Source: Erythrobacteraceae bacterium E2-1 Yellow Sea
Lineage (GTDB): Bacteria; Pseudomonadota; Alphaproteobacteria; Sphingomonadales; Sphingomonadaceae
Length of the DNA stretch: 64,000 nucleotides
Reading direction: 5' to 3'
NCBI GenBank assembly: GCA_014983025.1
Contig: JADCLP010000001.1
Span: 682,001 to 746,000, forward strand
Below the pieces are notes generated by a model. That model was not told the origin of the DNA, did not search any database, and saw nothing but the letters and a program-made list of their open reading frames with translations. Positions 18,437 through 25,295 of this stretch are shown one piece after another. Each line of letters starts with the position of its first letter. The first letter of the stretch is position 1. A program made the translations under genes and the position numbers.

Positions 18437-18473
18437 TTCCTCCTGATGTCTGTCGGTGAGACGACAGGAGGAA
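18437..18473 (-). promoter_or_regulatory. Leader hairpin covering the Shine-Dalgarno of the 73-aa gene
   Basis: The 9-nt arm TTCCTCCTG in the transcript is fully complementary to CAGGAGGAA, which contains the ribosome-binding site. Inside it, CTGTCG and CGACAG can form an inner helix. Folding would hide the ribosome site. It belongs to the family of leaders described for 19512, 21309, 24066 and 33576. Confidence 0.5.
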
Positions 18474-18776
18474 GGCGGATGGGCACGGTGCCGGCGGGTC
18501 AGGGATCGCCCATAGGGGCGACCGCGAAGCGGCGGTGGGGGCAACGATTTTGTTGGACCGCAGCGCAAGCGAAGGGAAGTCAAAATGGTGGGGCCCCGCC
18601 GTCCTTGACGCGTCGGTGCCAGGCCCGTCATCCTTGAAAGTCCGTGAGCCAGGCCCCTCCCCCGCCCGATAAAAGCGCCCGTGCCAGTCATCTGCAAAAG
18701 GACTTTCCTACAGGGTCTGGCCTGTTCCATTGGAGCCCGTGGGAGGAACGCGAAAGGGGAGTAAGGACGGACTCCA
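18474..18776. other. Divergent spacer between the 73-aa and DUF6437 genes
   Basis: About 300 bp of GC-rich sequence lie between divergent genes and must contain both promoters. I see no strong -35/-10 pair. Open frames through it are shadows with biased, Arg/Pro-rich composition. Confidence 0.4.
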
Positions 18777-19040
18777 ATGCCATCGAAACGAAGCGCTGTA
18801 GCCGCACTCCAGAAGCTGGAGGCTGACCGGCTGGCACTCGACCAGCGTCAGAAAGAACTCGAACAACAGGCGGCTCTTGAACTGGGCCATGTGATCCTCG
18901 GAACGGGCCTCGAAACGTTCTCGAAGAAAGGCCTGGCTAAAGCGGCCGTGGAGCTCGCAAAGCTGGGGGAGGATGAGGCGTTGAAGCGGCTGGGTGCTTC
19001 TATATCTTCTCCTCGCTCTCAACAAACGCCTGTGAAGTAG
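18777..19040 (+). CDS. DUF6437-like small protein
   Basis: An 87-residue protein beginning MPSKRSAVAALQKLEADRLALD, with a coiled-coil-like N-terminal half (residues 5-35), then LGTGLETFSKKGLAKAA and a helical C-terminus. The pattern matches what I recall of DUF6437, a small family common on sphingomonad plasmids and integrative elements; its function is unknown. AAGGA lies 8 nt before the ATG. It is the only plus-strand gene in this stretch and converges on ssb, with a strong hairpin between them. Confidence 0.7.
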   Translation: MPSKRSAVAALQKLEADRLALDQRQKELEQQAALELGHVILGTGLETFSKKGLAKAAVELAKLGEDEALKRLGASISSPRSQQTPVK

Positions 19041-19048
19041 AACGATGA

Positions 19049-19081
19049 AAGGGGTCCTGTCCGGCTTGGACAGGACCCCTT
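19049..19081 (-). terminator. Perfect 14-bp hairpin between DUF6437 and ssb genes
   Basis: AAGGGGTCCTGTCC and its exact complement flank a 5-nt loop. On the minus strand it ends in TTT after the ssb stop, so it probably terminates ssb; on the plus strand it would slow or stop transcription from the DUF6437 gene. The stem is perfect but the T-tract is short. Confidence 0.6.
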
Positions 19082-19105
19082 CGGGAGAGAGATCGACGAG
19101 AGAGT

Positions 19106-19504
19106 TCAGTCGATCTCGGGAGCATCCTTGTTGTCGTCGTTCTCGCCGGAGCCGTTGCCGCGCGAGAGGAAGTCGACCTTGTCGGCGAGGATCTCGGTAC
19201 CGTAGCGTGTGACCCCTTCCTTGTCTTCCCACTGGGTGTAGTGGATGCGGCCCTGGACGCTGACCAGCTGGCCCTTGGTGCAGTACTGCCCGACGGTCTT
19301 GGCAAGGCCGTTGAAGCAGGTCACCCGGTGGAACTCGCTTTCCTTGGCAGTGTAGCCGTTCTCGTCCTTGTAGGTCTTGCCGTCCTTGTCCCGTGCGGGG
19401 CGATCGGTGACGACGGTGATCCCAGTGACATTGGTGCCGCCCTTGGTCTCGCGAGTTTCCGGATCGCGGGCGATGCGGCCGGTGAGGATTGCGATATTGG
19501 TCAT
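19106..19504 (-). CDS. ssb: Single-stranded DNA-binding protein
   Basis: A 132-residue SSB. The N-terminus MTNIAILTGRIARDPETRE, the central FHRVTCFNGLAKTVGQYCTKG and LVSVQGRIHYTQWEDKEG..RYGTEI are the standard OB-fold motifs. The C-terminus ends DNKDAPEID, acidic but without the usual DIPF tip, so partner recruitment may differ from the chromosomal SSB. On conjugative elements such SSBs coat the single strand entering the recipient. Its leader carries an unusually long hairpin that hides the ribosome site. Confidence 0.93.
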   Translation of the reverse strand: MTNIAILTGRIARDPETRETKGGTNVTGITVVTDRPARDKDGKTYKDENGYTAKESEFHRVTCFNGLAKTVGQYCTKGQLVSVQGRIHYTQWEDKEGVTRYGTEILADKVDFLSRGNGSGENDDNKDAPEID

Positions 19505-19511
19505 GGTTGTA

Positions 19512-19566
19512 TTCCTTCAGTTCCTCAAACCGGAGACCATCTCCGGCTTGCGAACATCTGAAAGAA
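19512..19566 (-). promoter_or_regulatory. Long leader hairpin sequestering the ssb ribosome site
   Basis: In the transcript TTCTTTCAG (from 19566) pairs with CTGAAGGAA (to 19512, containing the AAGGAA ribosome site) with one G-U pair. Next GTTC pairs with GAAC, and an 11-bp stem around CCGGAGA/TCTCCGG has one G-U pair and a short loop. The whole is a nearly continuous helix ending 8 nt before the start codon. It could be a translational switch or a single-strand promoter structure. Confidence 0.55.
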
Positions 19567-19775
19567 GCAGGGCATGGGAGGACTGCACCGCAGGCCTGAA
19601 AGGCCGAAGGGAAACCTGTTCATGACGGGTGGTGCGGGCAGGCGCGCGAAGCGCGACAACACGGCCGTCAAAGGAACGGGTTGCCGTCCTCAGCTGACCT
19701 GGTTCAGGACTGTTCGCGAAGAAAGCCGGATGGGTATCGGATGCGGGTCTGAAGGCTCAGATCAACCCGCTGCAA

Positions 19776-20045
19776 TCAACTTTCGCCGTCGCTTTCCGAT
19801 GCTGCCAGGAGATCCATGAAGTTGCGGGCTGCTTCCCGGTCTTCCTCGTTCTCGAACGCCGCATCGAGGTCGGGGGCGGACCCGAACATGTGCAGGAACG
19901 ACCACAGTGCAAAGCGCTTGCCCCTGTCCTCTTCGAGGCCCAGGTCGACCCGGCAATGCTCAATCCCGGCTGCCAAAGTGTCGGGTGATATCTCAGCCAT
20001 ATTGGTCGAGGCAAAGTAGCGAAGGAGAAGATCATCGAGTTGCAT
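19776..20045 (-). CDS. Hypothetical protein, 89 aa
   Basis: An 89-residue acidic protein (MQLDDLLLRYFASTNMAEI...EEDREAARNFMDLLAASES), helical, without membrane segments or known motifs. The start at 20045 is preferred over 20111 because the upstream extension is hydrophobic and unlike the rest, although no good ribosome site is seen. It lies in the same orientation as ssb and the DUF2493 gene and may be part of their transcript. Confidence 0.55.
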   Translation of the reverse strand: MQLDDLLLRYFASTNMAEISPDTLAAGIEHCRVDLGLEEDRGKRFALWSFLHMFGSAPDLDAAFENEEDREAARNFMDLLAASESDGES

Positions 20046-20214
20046 TGGAAATCTTGTAGCGTGGCAAATCAGATGCGGGAACGATAAGTGCCACACCGCT
20101 GCAATAAACAAGCCTATCCATCCACAAGGGAGTAGCTTCAGAGGCGCTCAGCTACGCAACGAAGTTGTTCGAAAGCGTATCTATTCGGGCCTGTCGTTAC
20201 TCTACAATCGACTC

Positions 20215-20318
20215 AAAGACATTAAGTGCTATGTCAGCTTCGCGACCCGAAGGGCTCGGAGCAGCAATGCAATGAGTTCTCTCCTTATGGGCGGCTCCGA
20301 ATGGGGCCGCCCTTTTTT
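20215..20318 (+). ncRNA. Candidate small RNA ending at a strong terminator
   Basis: A strong plus-strand terminator (20289-20318) has no plus-strand gene within 1.2 kb upstream. Just before it are a small stem CTTCG/CGAAG (20238-20252) and a 14-codon frame starting at ATG 20231. A short structured RNA or a leader-peptide attenuator are the obvious possibilities. The promoter is not clear; TCGACT followed 15 nt later by CTATGT is a poor match. Exact 5' end unknown. Confidence 0.3.
20289..20318 (+). terminator. Strong rho-independent terminator without an upstream gene
   Basis: GGGCGGCTCC and GGGGCCGCCC form a 10-bp stem around GAAT, followed by six T residues. Both neighbouring genes read the other way, so it must end a plus-strand transcript starting inside 20046-20280. 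Confidence 0.75.
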
Positions 20319-20357
20319 CCGCGATGGAGATGAAATCGACCGAAAGGAGAGTAAAGC

Positions 20358-21299
20358 CTAGGCCGTGCTTGTCGGGCTGCTACCCAACGGCCCGCGACGA
20401 TCAACAACCGTGATGCGCTGCTTCTTGGCCTCGATGACAAGGCGTTCAGTCACGCCATTGCCCGGAAATGCCACCACGTAGCGAGGGTTAAGAGCGAGCA
20501 TTTGCTCGTTGCGCTTGAACCCTGCGCGAGCCCCAAGACGGCGTTCAAGCCCGAATGTCAGCTGCTGCACTTCGTGGCGCTCAGCCCAGGATGCGGCGAG
20601 TTTGTCGGCTCCTTTGCCGTCGCCGCCATGAACGAGAAAGAGATCTGGAACGACGTCGCGAACCTTGTCGAGCGTAGCCCAGATGTTGGCAGCGTAGGTC
20701 TTTGCGTCGGCTTCGTTTTCGAAGCGGTTGCGGCCGCCGGCAAAGACGACCGGAGTACCCTCGGGCGAATGTGCAGCCTGACGGCATTCCTTGCGCACGC
20801 GCAGGAAATCGCGAGCATCGATCACTGCGGAAGTCATGGTCTTCGAATGACGCGCACGCGATCCTGAAACAGGCTTCCACGAGGAGCCGGTTTCGTCGCG
20901 ATAGAGACCTGCCGCAACCTCGCGCATCTGCTCGAACGCCTGCATGCTGGCTTCAGCCGACTGGGCCCGCAGGGTCTGCTCCTCGAGGTTGGACGAATGC
21001 ACTTCGGAGCCGTCGGCGGATGCCAGAAGGGCACGGATTTCATCCGAGGCCCGGTCGACTTGGGCCGACTTGCGGCTGGCGGCACGGTGGAAGAGGTTGA
21101 CGAAGCCCCAGGCGAGATCCTCGGCGTCGGCTTCGAGCGCGGTGTCGGCGAACAGCGCAAAGAGATCCGACCAAACCGCTCCGAGCGTGTGAGCCATGGC
21201 GTCCTCGCAAGGGAAGTCGGCCTCGTTGAAAGGGGCAGGCGTGATCGAGAAGCCGGATAGATCGAGACCGGCAAGCTGGCTGGCGAAACTGTCATACAT
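20358..21299 (-). CDS. DUF2493 (SLOG-like) domain protein
   Basis: A 313-residue protein. The C-terminal 120 residues, with VVFAGGRNRFENEADAK, LVHGGDGKGADKLAASWAE and NPRYVVAFPGNGVTERLVIEAK, match the DUF2493/YspA Rossmann-like SLOG family thought to bind a nucleotide-derived ligand. The N-terminal 180 residues are helical and acidic. Such proteins are very common on sphingomonad mobile elements; their function is unproven. The start at 21299 has AGGAGG 11 nt upstream and a leader hairpin. Upstream lies a 270-bp GC-rich leader. Confidence 0.8.
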   Translation of the reverse strand: MYDSFASQLAGLDLSGFSITPAPFNEADFPCEDAMAHTLGAVWSDLFALFADTALEADAEDLAWGFVNLFHRAASRKSAQVDRASDEIRALLASADGSEVHSSNLEEQTLRAQSAEASMQAFEQMREVAAGLYRDETGSSWKPVSGSRARHSKTMTSAVIDARDFLRVRKECRQAAHSPEGTPVVFAGGRNRFENEADAKTYAANIWATLDKVRDVVPDLFLVHGGDGKGADKLAASWAERHEVQQLTFGLERRLGARAGFKRNEQMLALNPRYVVAFPGNGVTERLVIEAKKQRITVVDRRGPLGSSPTSTA

Positions 21300-21308
21300 C
21301 TGAGTAGT

Positions 21309-21338
21309 CCTCCTGAGACCGGCGAATGCCGGCAGAGG
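21309..21338 (-). promoter_or_regulatory. Leader hairpin at the DUF2493 ribosome site
   Basis: CCGGC-ATTC-GCCGG forms a perfect inner stem, and the flanking CCTCTG can pair with CAGGAGG that contains the ribosome site, with one bulge. It has the same design as the other element A leaders. A GGACC/GGTCC dyad lies further upstream at 21473-21487. Confidence 0.45.
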
Positions 21339-21570
21339 AATTTCCGCGCGGGCCTGTTCGCCGTGCCCGACAAGGACCGGGACAAGGGAACGCCGCACCG
21401 CGGCAGCGGGAAACCCCGCAAGGCAAGGCTGGCGCGGGCCACACGGGCCGCAGCCTTGCGCGGGTTGCGGTGGGACCTGACCGGTCCAGGGCACAAAGAC
21501 CAGCGAACAGGCTCGCGCGGGACTTTGTCGGAGCGTTGCTGGAGTTGCCTTGGAGGAATCCAAGATCGGT

Positions 21571-22299
21571 TCAGGAGCGCTCCGGAAGGCCGAATTGCTC
21601 CGGCGTGAAGGCAAGTACCTCCGCGTGCGGGAAAGCCGCGATCGCGGTTAGTCGGTCGCCTTCGTGGCGCAAGTGCCAGCCCCGCCCGTGATCTGGTTCC
21701 GATTTCGCGAAGCCGGCCGGATCGAGCAGTGCGAGATTAATACCGTCCGGGTCCCGCGCGGAGCGCGCCCGGATGGCCTGACCACCCGCTTCGCGCACCG
21801 ACACAGCAAGGTCCTGGCAATGCGAATAGTCGTCGGGATCAAGCCATCGTGCGGCATCGGCGTCGAGCGGCGATCTGGTCGTATCGGTCAACCGCCTAAC
21901 CGAAATGGGCACCGAAAAGCTCAAGTGCTCGCTGGTCCGATTGCCCGGCACGAAACCCGGTGAGCGGCTGTAGAACTTGAGCCGCCAGTAGGCAGTCTCG
22001 GCAATCGCCGTGCCCTCGGCTTCACTGGCATAAAAGATCCCGGGTCGCTCGTTCGCTCGGCGAAAGCGGCTGGCTACCGTGTGGCCGTAGCGAAAGGGTG
22101 AAGCGAGGAGGTAATGCAACCCAAGCGCTGTCTTGGGCAGGTCCGGCTTTGCGCTATCTGCCAGTTCCTCAAGCCGCTGTTGCTCGCCAAGATCGGAGGT
22201 CAGTCGATTGGTCGAGATGCGATGCTGCGCTTCAACTACCCGCCATACCGTCCGGCGGTAGCGGCGGAACTCAGACGCGAGCGCGGTGGGCGTCCACAT
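21571..22299 (-). CDS. RES-domain toxin (NAD+ degrading)
   Basis: A 242-residue protein. The RES features are Arg and Tyr in the first third (VWRVVEAQH, GRRFRRANERPGIFYAS), a conserved Glu in AEGTAIAETAYWRLKFY, and a C-terminal Ser-containing segment. Members studied (ParT, MbcT) break down NAD+ and stop growth. The start at ATG 22299 lies within the antitoxin gene (29-nt overlap), the usual arrangement for this system. A start at 22356 would be longer but lacks support. Confidence 0.85.
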   Translation of the reverse strand: MWTPTALASEFRRYRRTVWRVVEAQHRISTNRLTSDLGEQQRLEELADSAKPDLPKTALGLHYLLASPFRYGHTVASRFRRANERPGIFYASEAEGTAIAETAYWRLKFYSRSPGFVPGNRTSEHLSFSVPISVRRLTDTTRSPLDADAARWLDPDDYSHCQDLAVSVREAGGQAIRARSARDPDGINLALLDPAGFAKSEPDHGRGWHLRHEGDRLTAIAAFPHAEVLAFTPEQFGLPERS

Positions 22300-22648
22300 A
22301 GTCGCAAACGGTGATAAGACCCTTGAAGCTGTCGACGAGATCGATCGGGCGCGCATCGAGATCGAGATTGGCGGTTGTCAGCCATGCCCGCGCAGACATG
22401 TCATCGCTCCCGAGCAAAGCGTCGAGCGAACGGAATAGCCGCAGGAGGAACTGAGCAGCTTCGAAAGACTTCGATGCAGGGTCGAGCTGCGCCTTGCCCG
22501 AGCGCAGGCGTGAGGCAGTCGATTCCGATACACCGAGGATTGCACCAAGCTTGGGATTGGTGAGGCCCCAGAACTCGGCGATGCGCGCGATAGCAGAGGT
22601 GAGGACCTTGCCATCATCGGGTTGCAATTCGAGTGGCTTCGTCGCCAT
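22271..22648 (-). CDS. Xre/MbcA/ParS-type antitoxin of the RES toxin
   Basis: A 125-residue protein. An N-terminal helix-turn-helix (LGAILGVSESTASRLRSGKAQL) is followed by the toxin-binding domain (FLLRLFRSLDALLGSDDMSARAWLTTANLDLDARPIDLVDS). It should neutralise the RES toxin and repress the operon. AAAGGA is 6 nt before the ATG at 22648. It lies 39 bp downstream of the 142-aa gene, so the pair could also be transcribed with ArdC. Confidence 0.88.
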   Translation of the reverse strand: MATKPLELQPDDGKVLTSAIARIAEFWGLTNPKLGAILGVSESTASRLRSGKAQLDPASKSFEAAQFLLRLFRSLDALLGSDDMSARAWLTTANLDLDARPIDLVDSFKGLITVCDYVDAHRARV

Positions 22649-22687
22649 AGCCTGTCCTTTCATGTGCAAGATATACACAATTGTCCC

Positions 22688-23116
22688 TCAAATGCAAGAT
22701 TTCTGGCGTTCGAAGATCGCCTCTCCGTTCGAGAAACGCCCGACCATTTTGAGTTCGCCGAACATTCGTTCGAAACGCGGCGCCACTTGGGCGATCCAGT
22801 GGCGCGCACGGGCCGCGCGCGGGTGAGAGAAGTCAGCTTCCCAAAAGCGAGCATCATCGCGAGGGGCGAGCCAGATCGCGGCAAGCCCGCAATAGGTCGA
22901 TATCCCGCAATCGGCGAAGGCGTTGCGCAGAAGGATACGGTCCTCGCGACCGCGCCATCCATCGAAGGTCTCGAAGGATGGAAAGGCTGCCTTTGTGGTA
23001 TCGATGATCTCGTCGACGAGGCACTCATAGACCCAGTCCGCATCGTCGTCTTCGCCGTCATCGAGCAGGCGAAAGGCTACCAATGAGCCGGTCGGATAGC
23101 TGACGGAACGTCCCAT
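22688..23116 (-). CDS. Hypothetical protein downstream of ArdC, 142 aa
   Basis: A 142-residue soluble protein (SYPTGSLVAFRLLDDGEDDDADWVYECLVDEI...) with an acidic N-terminal third and several Trp and Phe residues. No known motif is seen. It starts 11 bp after the ArdC stop, so it is almost certainly co-transcribed and may assist that antirestriction protein. Function not recognised. Confidence 0.65.
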   Translation of the reverse strand: MGRSVSYPTGSLVAFRLLDDGEDDDADWVYECLVDEIIDTTKAAFPSFETFDGWRGREDRILLRNAFADCGISTYCGLAAIWLAPRDDARFWEADFSHPRAARARHWIAQVAPRFERMFGELKMVGRFSNGEAIFERQKSCI

Positions 23117-23127
23117 CTCACCGCTCC

Positions 23128-24057
23128 TTAGGCTGCACTAGCCAAATCGACGTCGGTCTCGCCTTCAGTTGATTGGAATTCACCCAGTTCGAGCAGCAAG
23201 GTGGCTGCCTCCTCGGCCTTTGCTGCCGCGGTCAGGATCGCGCGCTCGTCCGATTTGAGGATCTTGAGCCAAGACGCGATATAGCTCGCATGATGGTCGA
23301 GGTGGGTGACCGGAAGGCCCAGTTCAGCGCCAAGAATGGCAGACGATAGCTCGGCGATCAGTTCTTCAGCGGCATAGGCATCGCTACCGAAGCGGTTCTT
23401 GAGATCGCGATCGAGCCGCGAGGAATGCCCCGTCCAGTGCGACAGCTCATGCGCGAGTGTCGCATAGTAGTGGTCATAGGCTTCGAAGAGTTCAACAGGC
23501 GGCATGGTGACGCGGTCGCGCAGCGGCTCGTAGTATGCTTGCGCGCCGTGATGCCGCAGGTTTGCCTCGATCCGGGCGAAGAAGGCATCGAGCCGCTCTT
23601 CGCGGCCTTCGGGCTCAAGCGCGGCAACCAGAGGCTTGGGATGGTAGAATTCGGAAAGGCCATCGCACTGGTCGGCGTTGAATACCGAATAGGCCTTCAG
23701 CACGCGACGGTTCTCCGTGTCCTGCCCGCCGTCAGCGGTTTCAACTTCCTTTGTGTAGCTCTTGTAGAAGATCGCGATGGTCGACTTCTCGCCTTTGCGG
23801 ACCTGACCACCGAGCTTCTGACTCTGGCGGTATGTCATCCAGTAGGGAGAGGTGTATCCGCAGGCATCGGCCACCATACACAACCAAAAGGTGTTCATGC
23901 CGCGATAGGGCGTCCCGCAGCAACGCAAGGGGCGCGAAACCGGCAAGCCACGCCACGGCTTGACCCAGGGCTTGGTGCCCTCTTCGAGCTTTTCAATGAT
24001 GGCGGCAGTGATGCGTCCGGCTGGAGAAACTGAAGCGGTGCGGCGGGACTTGGTCAT
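23128..24057 (-). CDS. ardC: ArdC-like antirestriction protein with zincin domain
   Basis: A 309-residue protein. The N-terminal ArdC-type ssDNA-binding domain includes GTKPWVKPW, YRGMNTFWLC, SPYWMTYRQSQKLGGQVRKGEKS and VFNADQCDGL; the C-terminal zincin-like domain has HELSH at 203-207 and a downstream Glu (AAEELIAELSSAILG). ArdC proteins protect DNA entering a recipient by conjugation from restriction. The start at 24057 has AGGAGA 6 nt upstream. It heads a minus-strand operon with the 142-aa gene and perhaps the toxin-antitoxin pair, and has the shared leader hairpin. Confidence 0.9.
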   Translation of the reverse strand: MTKSRRTASVSPAGRITAAIIEKLEEGTKPWVKPWRGLPVSRPLRCCGTPYRGMNTFWLCMVADACGYTSPYWMTYRQSQKLGGQVRKGEKSTIAIFYKSYTKEVETADGGQDTENRRVLKAYSVFNADQCDGLSEFYHPKPLVAALEPEGREERLDAFFARIEANLRHHGAQAYYEPLRDRVTMPPVELFEAYDHYYATLAHELSHWTGHSSRLDRDLKNRFGSDAYAAEELIAELSSAILGAELGLPVTHLDHHASYIASWLKILKSDERAILTAAAKAEEAATLLLELGEFQSTEGETDVDLASAA

Positions 24058-24065
24058 CGATCGTC

Positions 24066-24108
24066 TCCTGATCACCGGAACGGACGTGTCCGGGTTCAGG
24101 AATCAGGA
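24066..24108 (-). promoter_or_regulatory. Leader hairpin sequestering the ardC ribosome site
   Basis: In the transcript TCCTGAT, with a second copy TCCTGA, can pair with ATCAGGA, which contains the ribosome site; CGGAC/GTCCG forms an inner stem. The two alternative arms could give two competing folds, which would suit a switch. Confidence 0.5.
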
Positions 24109-24277
24109 AGCTCACTCTCCTCTTAGCTTCGATGTCGGCTTTGCGCCCCAATTCTGGTCGTAGGCCGCACATTGCAAGGTGCCCGAAAGCGGACCGATTG
24201 CTTTTCTGATCCGGCAGGCTGCGCCAATTTTGAGTGCTGGGTGGAAACCCGTTGGTCTGTAGCTTGAATTCGCTGGG

Positions 24278-24673
24278 CTAGCCTTCGCCCGCGAGGCTTT
24301 CCAATACCGGGCACCGATCATTGCTCGTGGTGCCACATTGCTCGATCAGTTTAGCGAGAGCGTTCTCCATACGCTCAAGGTCGGCCCGCTTCGCACGGAT
24401 GTTTGCGAGGTGCTGTTCGGCGATCGATTGCACCTCATCGCAACGCACTTCCTGACCTGGCGTTAAGTCAAGCAATGCCCGCACCTCTTCGAGGGAAAAT
24501 CCGAGTTCGCGCGCGCGCCGAATGAAGCGGAGGCGCTCCGTGTCGTGAGGACCATAGTCGCGGTAGGCGCCCCTTCTCGGCGGAGCATCGATAACGCCTA
24601 TCCGTTCGTAATACCGGATTGTCTCGATGTTACACCCGGTCCGCTTCGCCACTTCGCCAATTTTCAAAGCCAA
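24278..24673 (-). CDS. merR: MerR-family mercury-responsive regulator
   Basis: A 131-residue MerR protein. It has an N-terminal winged helix (IGEVAKRTGCNIETIRYYERIGVI), a long dimerisation helix, and Cys78, Cys113 and Cys121. The first two match the 35-residue spacing of the Hg(II) ligands in classical MerR and the third is one residue closer than usual, so Hg(II) sensing is likely but another soft metal is possible. It is divergent from merT, with a textbook 19-bp-spaced promoter between them. Confidence 0.88.
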   Translation of the reverse strand: MALKIGEVAKRTGCNIETIRYYERIGVIDAPPRRGAYRDYGPHDTERLRFIRRARELGFSLEEVRALLDLTPGQEVRCDEVQSIAEQHLANIRAKRADLERMENALAKLIEQCGTTSNDRCPVLESLAGEG

Positions 24674-24677
24674 CCTC

Positions 24678-24708
24678 TTGAGTCTGTAGTTGCTACAGAC
24701 TGTAAATA
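24678..24708 (+). promoter_or_regulatory. MerR-controlled promoter and operator of the mer operon
   Basis: The -35 TTGAGT (24678-24683) and -10 TAAATA (24703-24708) are exactly 19 bp apart, the overlong spacing that makes MerR-type promoters dependent on DNA untwisting. The operator GTCTGTAG-TTG-CTACAGAC (24682-24700) is a perfect 8-bp dyad lying in the spacer. Confidence 0.88.
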
Positions 24709-24742
24709 GGTATGCGAATCGAGGTTTGCAAAAGGACGATCG

Positions 24743-25090
24743 ATGCGCGGCATCAGCACATGGTGGAACGGATTGGCGACGGGCGGGGGTATCTTTGCAG
24801 CCTTCGGGGCAGCTGCATGCTGTGCACTGCCCTTGATGCTCGCGTCGGTGGGTGTGGGCTCGGCGTGGCTTGGCAGCATCTCGCCGGTCCTGGCCCCCTA
24901 TCGCGTCCCGTTGCTGAGCCTGGCGTCGGCTCTTCTTCTCGCTGCGACCCTCCGTTTGCTCTGGCAGTTTCGGCAGGCACGAACATGCCCGGCGGACAGT
25001 GCATGCGGATCATCGACTTATCGAGCGCTGACCGCCATAGGAATTGCCATCGGTGCGGCGCTGCTGACAGGTGCCTTCCTCTATGGCTGA
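24743..25090 (+). CDS. merT: Mercuric ion transporter MerT
   Basis: A 115-residue inner-membrane protein with three hydrophobic segments and the vicinal Cys26-Cys27 pair in the first (AAACCALPLML), the Hg(II)-relay site of MerT. A second Cys pair lies in the loop TCPADSAC near 80-86. AAAGGA lies 6 nt upstream. No merP follows: its place is taken by a Cys-rich GDCCVxC protein that overlaps the merT stop by 8 nt. Confidence 0.9.
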   Translation: MRGISTWWNGLATGGGIFAAFGAAACCALPLMLASVGVGSAWLGSISPVLAPYRVPLLSLASALLLAATLRLLWQFRQARTCPADSACGSSTYRALTAIGIAIGAALLTGAFLYG

Positions 25091-25295
25091 TCCGATCCTG
25101 ATCTCGCGCTTGCGCTGTCCCGAATGCGGTCATGAGGAGGACATGGAAATGCCGACCAACGCTTGCCTGTTCTTCCATAACTGCGCGGGTTGCGGCGTTC
25201 GCCTTCAGCCGCTCCAAGGCGATTGCTGCGTGTTCTGCTCGTACGGCACCGTTCCCTGCCCCCCAATACAGGAAGGGGATTGCTGCCATGGCTGA
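25083..25295 (+). CDS. GDCCVxC-domain small cysteine-rich protein
   Basis: A 70-residue protein with 11 cysteines: CPECG at 12-16, Cys28, CAGC at 34-37, GDCCVFC at 46-52, Cys59 and a C-terminal CC at 67-68. This is the family annotated as GDCCVxC domain-containing (seleno)protein, in which one Cys is replaced by selenocysteine in some members; here all are plain Cys codons. Embedding between merT and a MerA-like gene, overlapping both by 8 nt, suggests a soluble Hg(II) carrier replacing MerP or the MerA N-terminal domain. No signal peptide. Confidence 0.8.
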   Translation: MADPILISRLRCPECGHEEDMEMPTNACLFFHNCAGCGVRLQPLQGDCCVFCSYGTVPCPPIQEGDCCHG

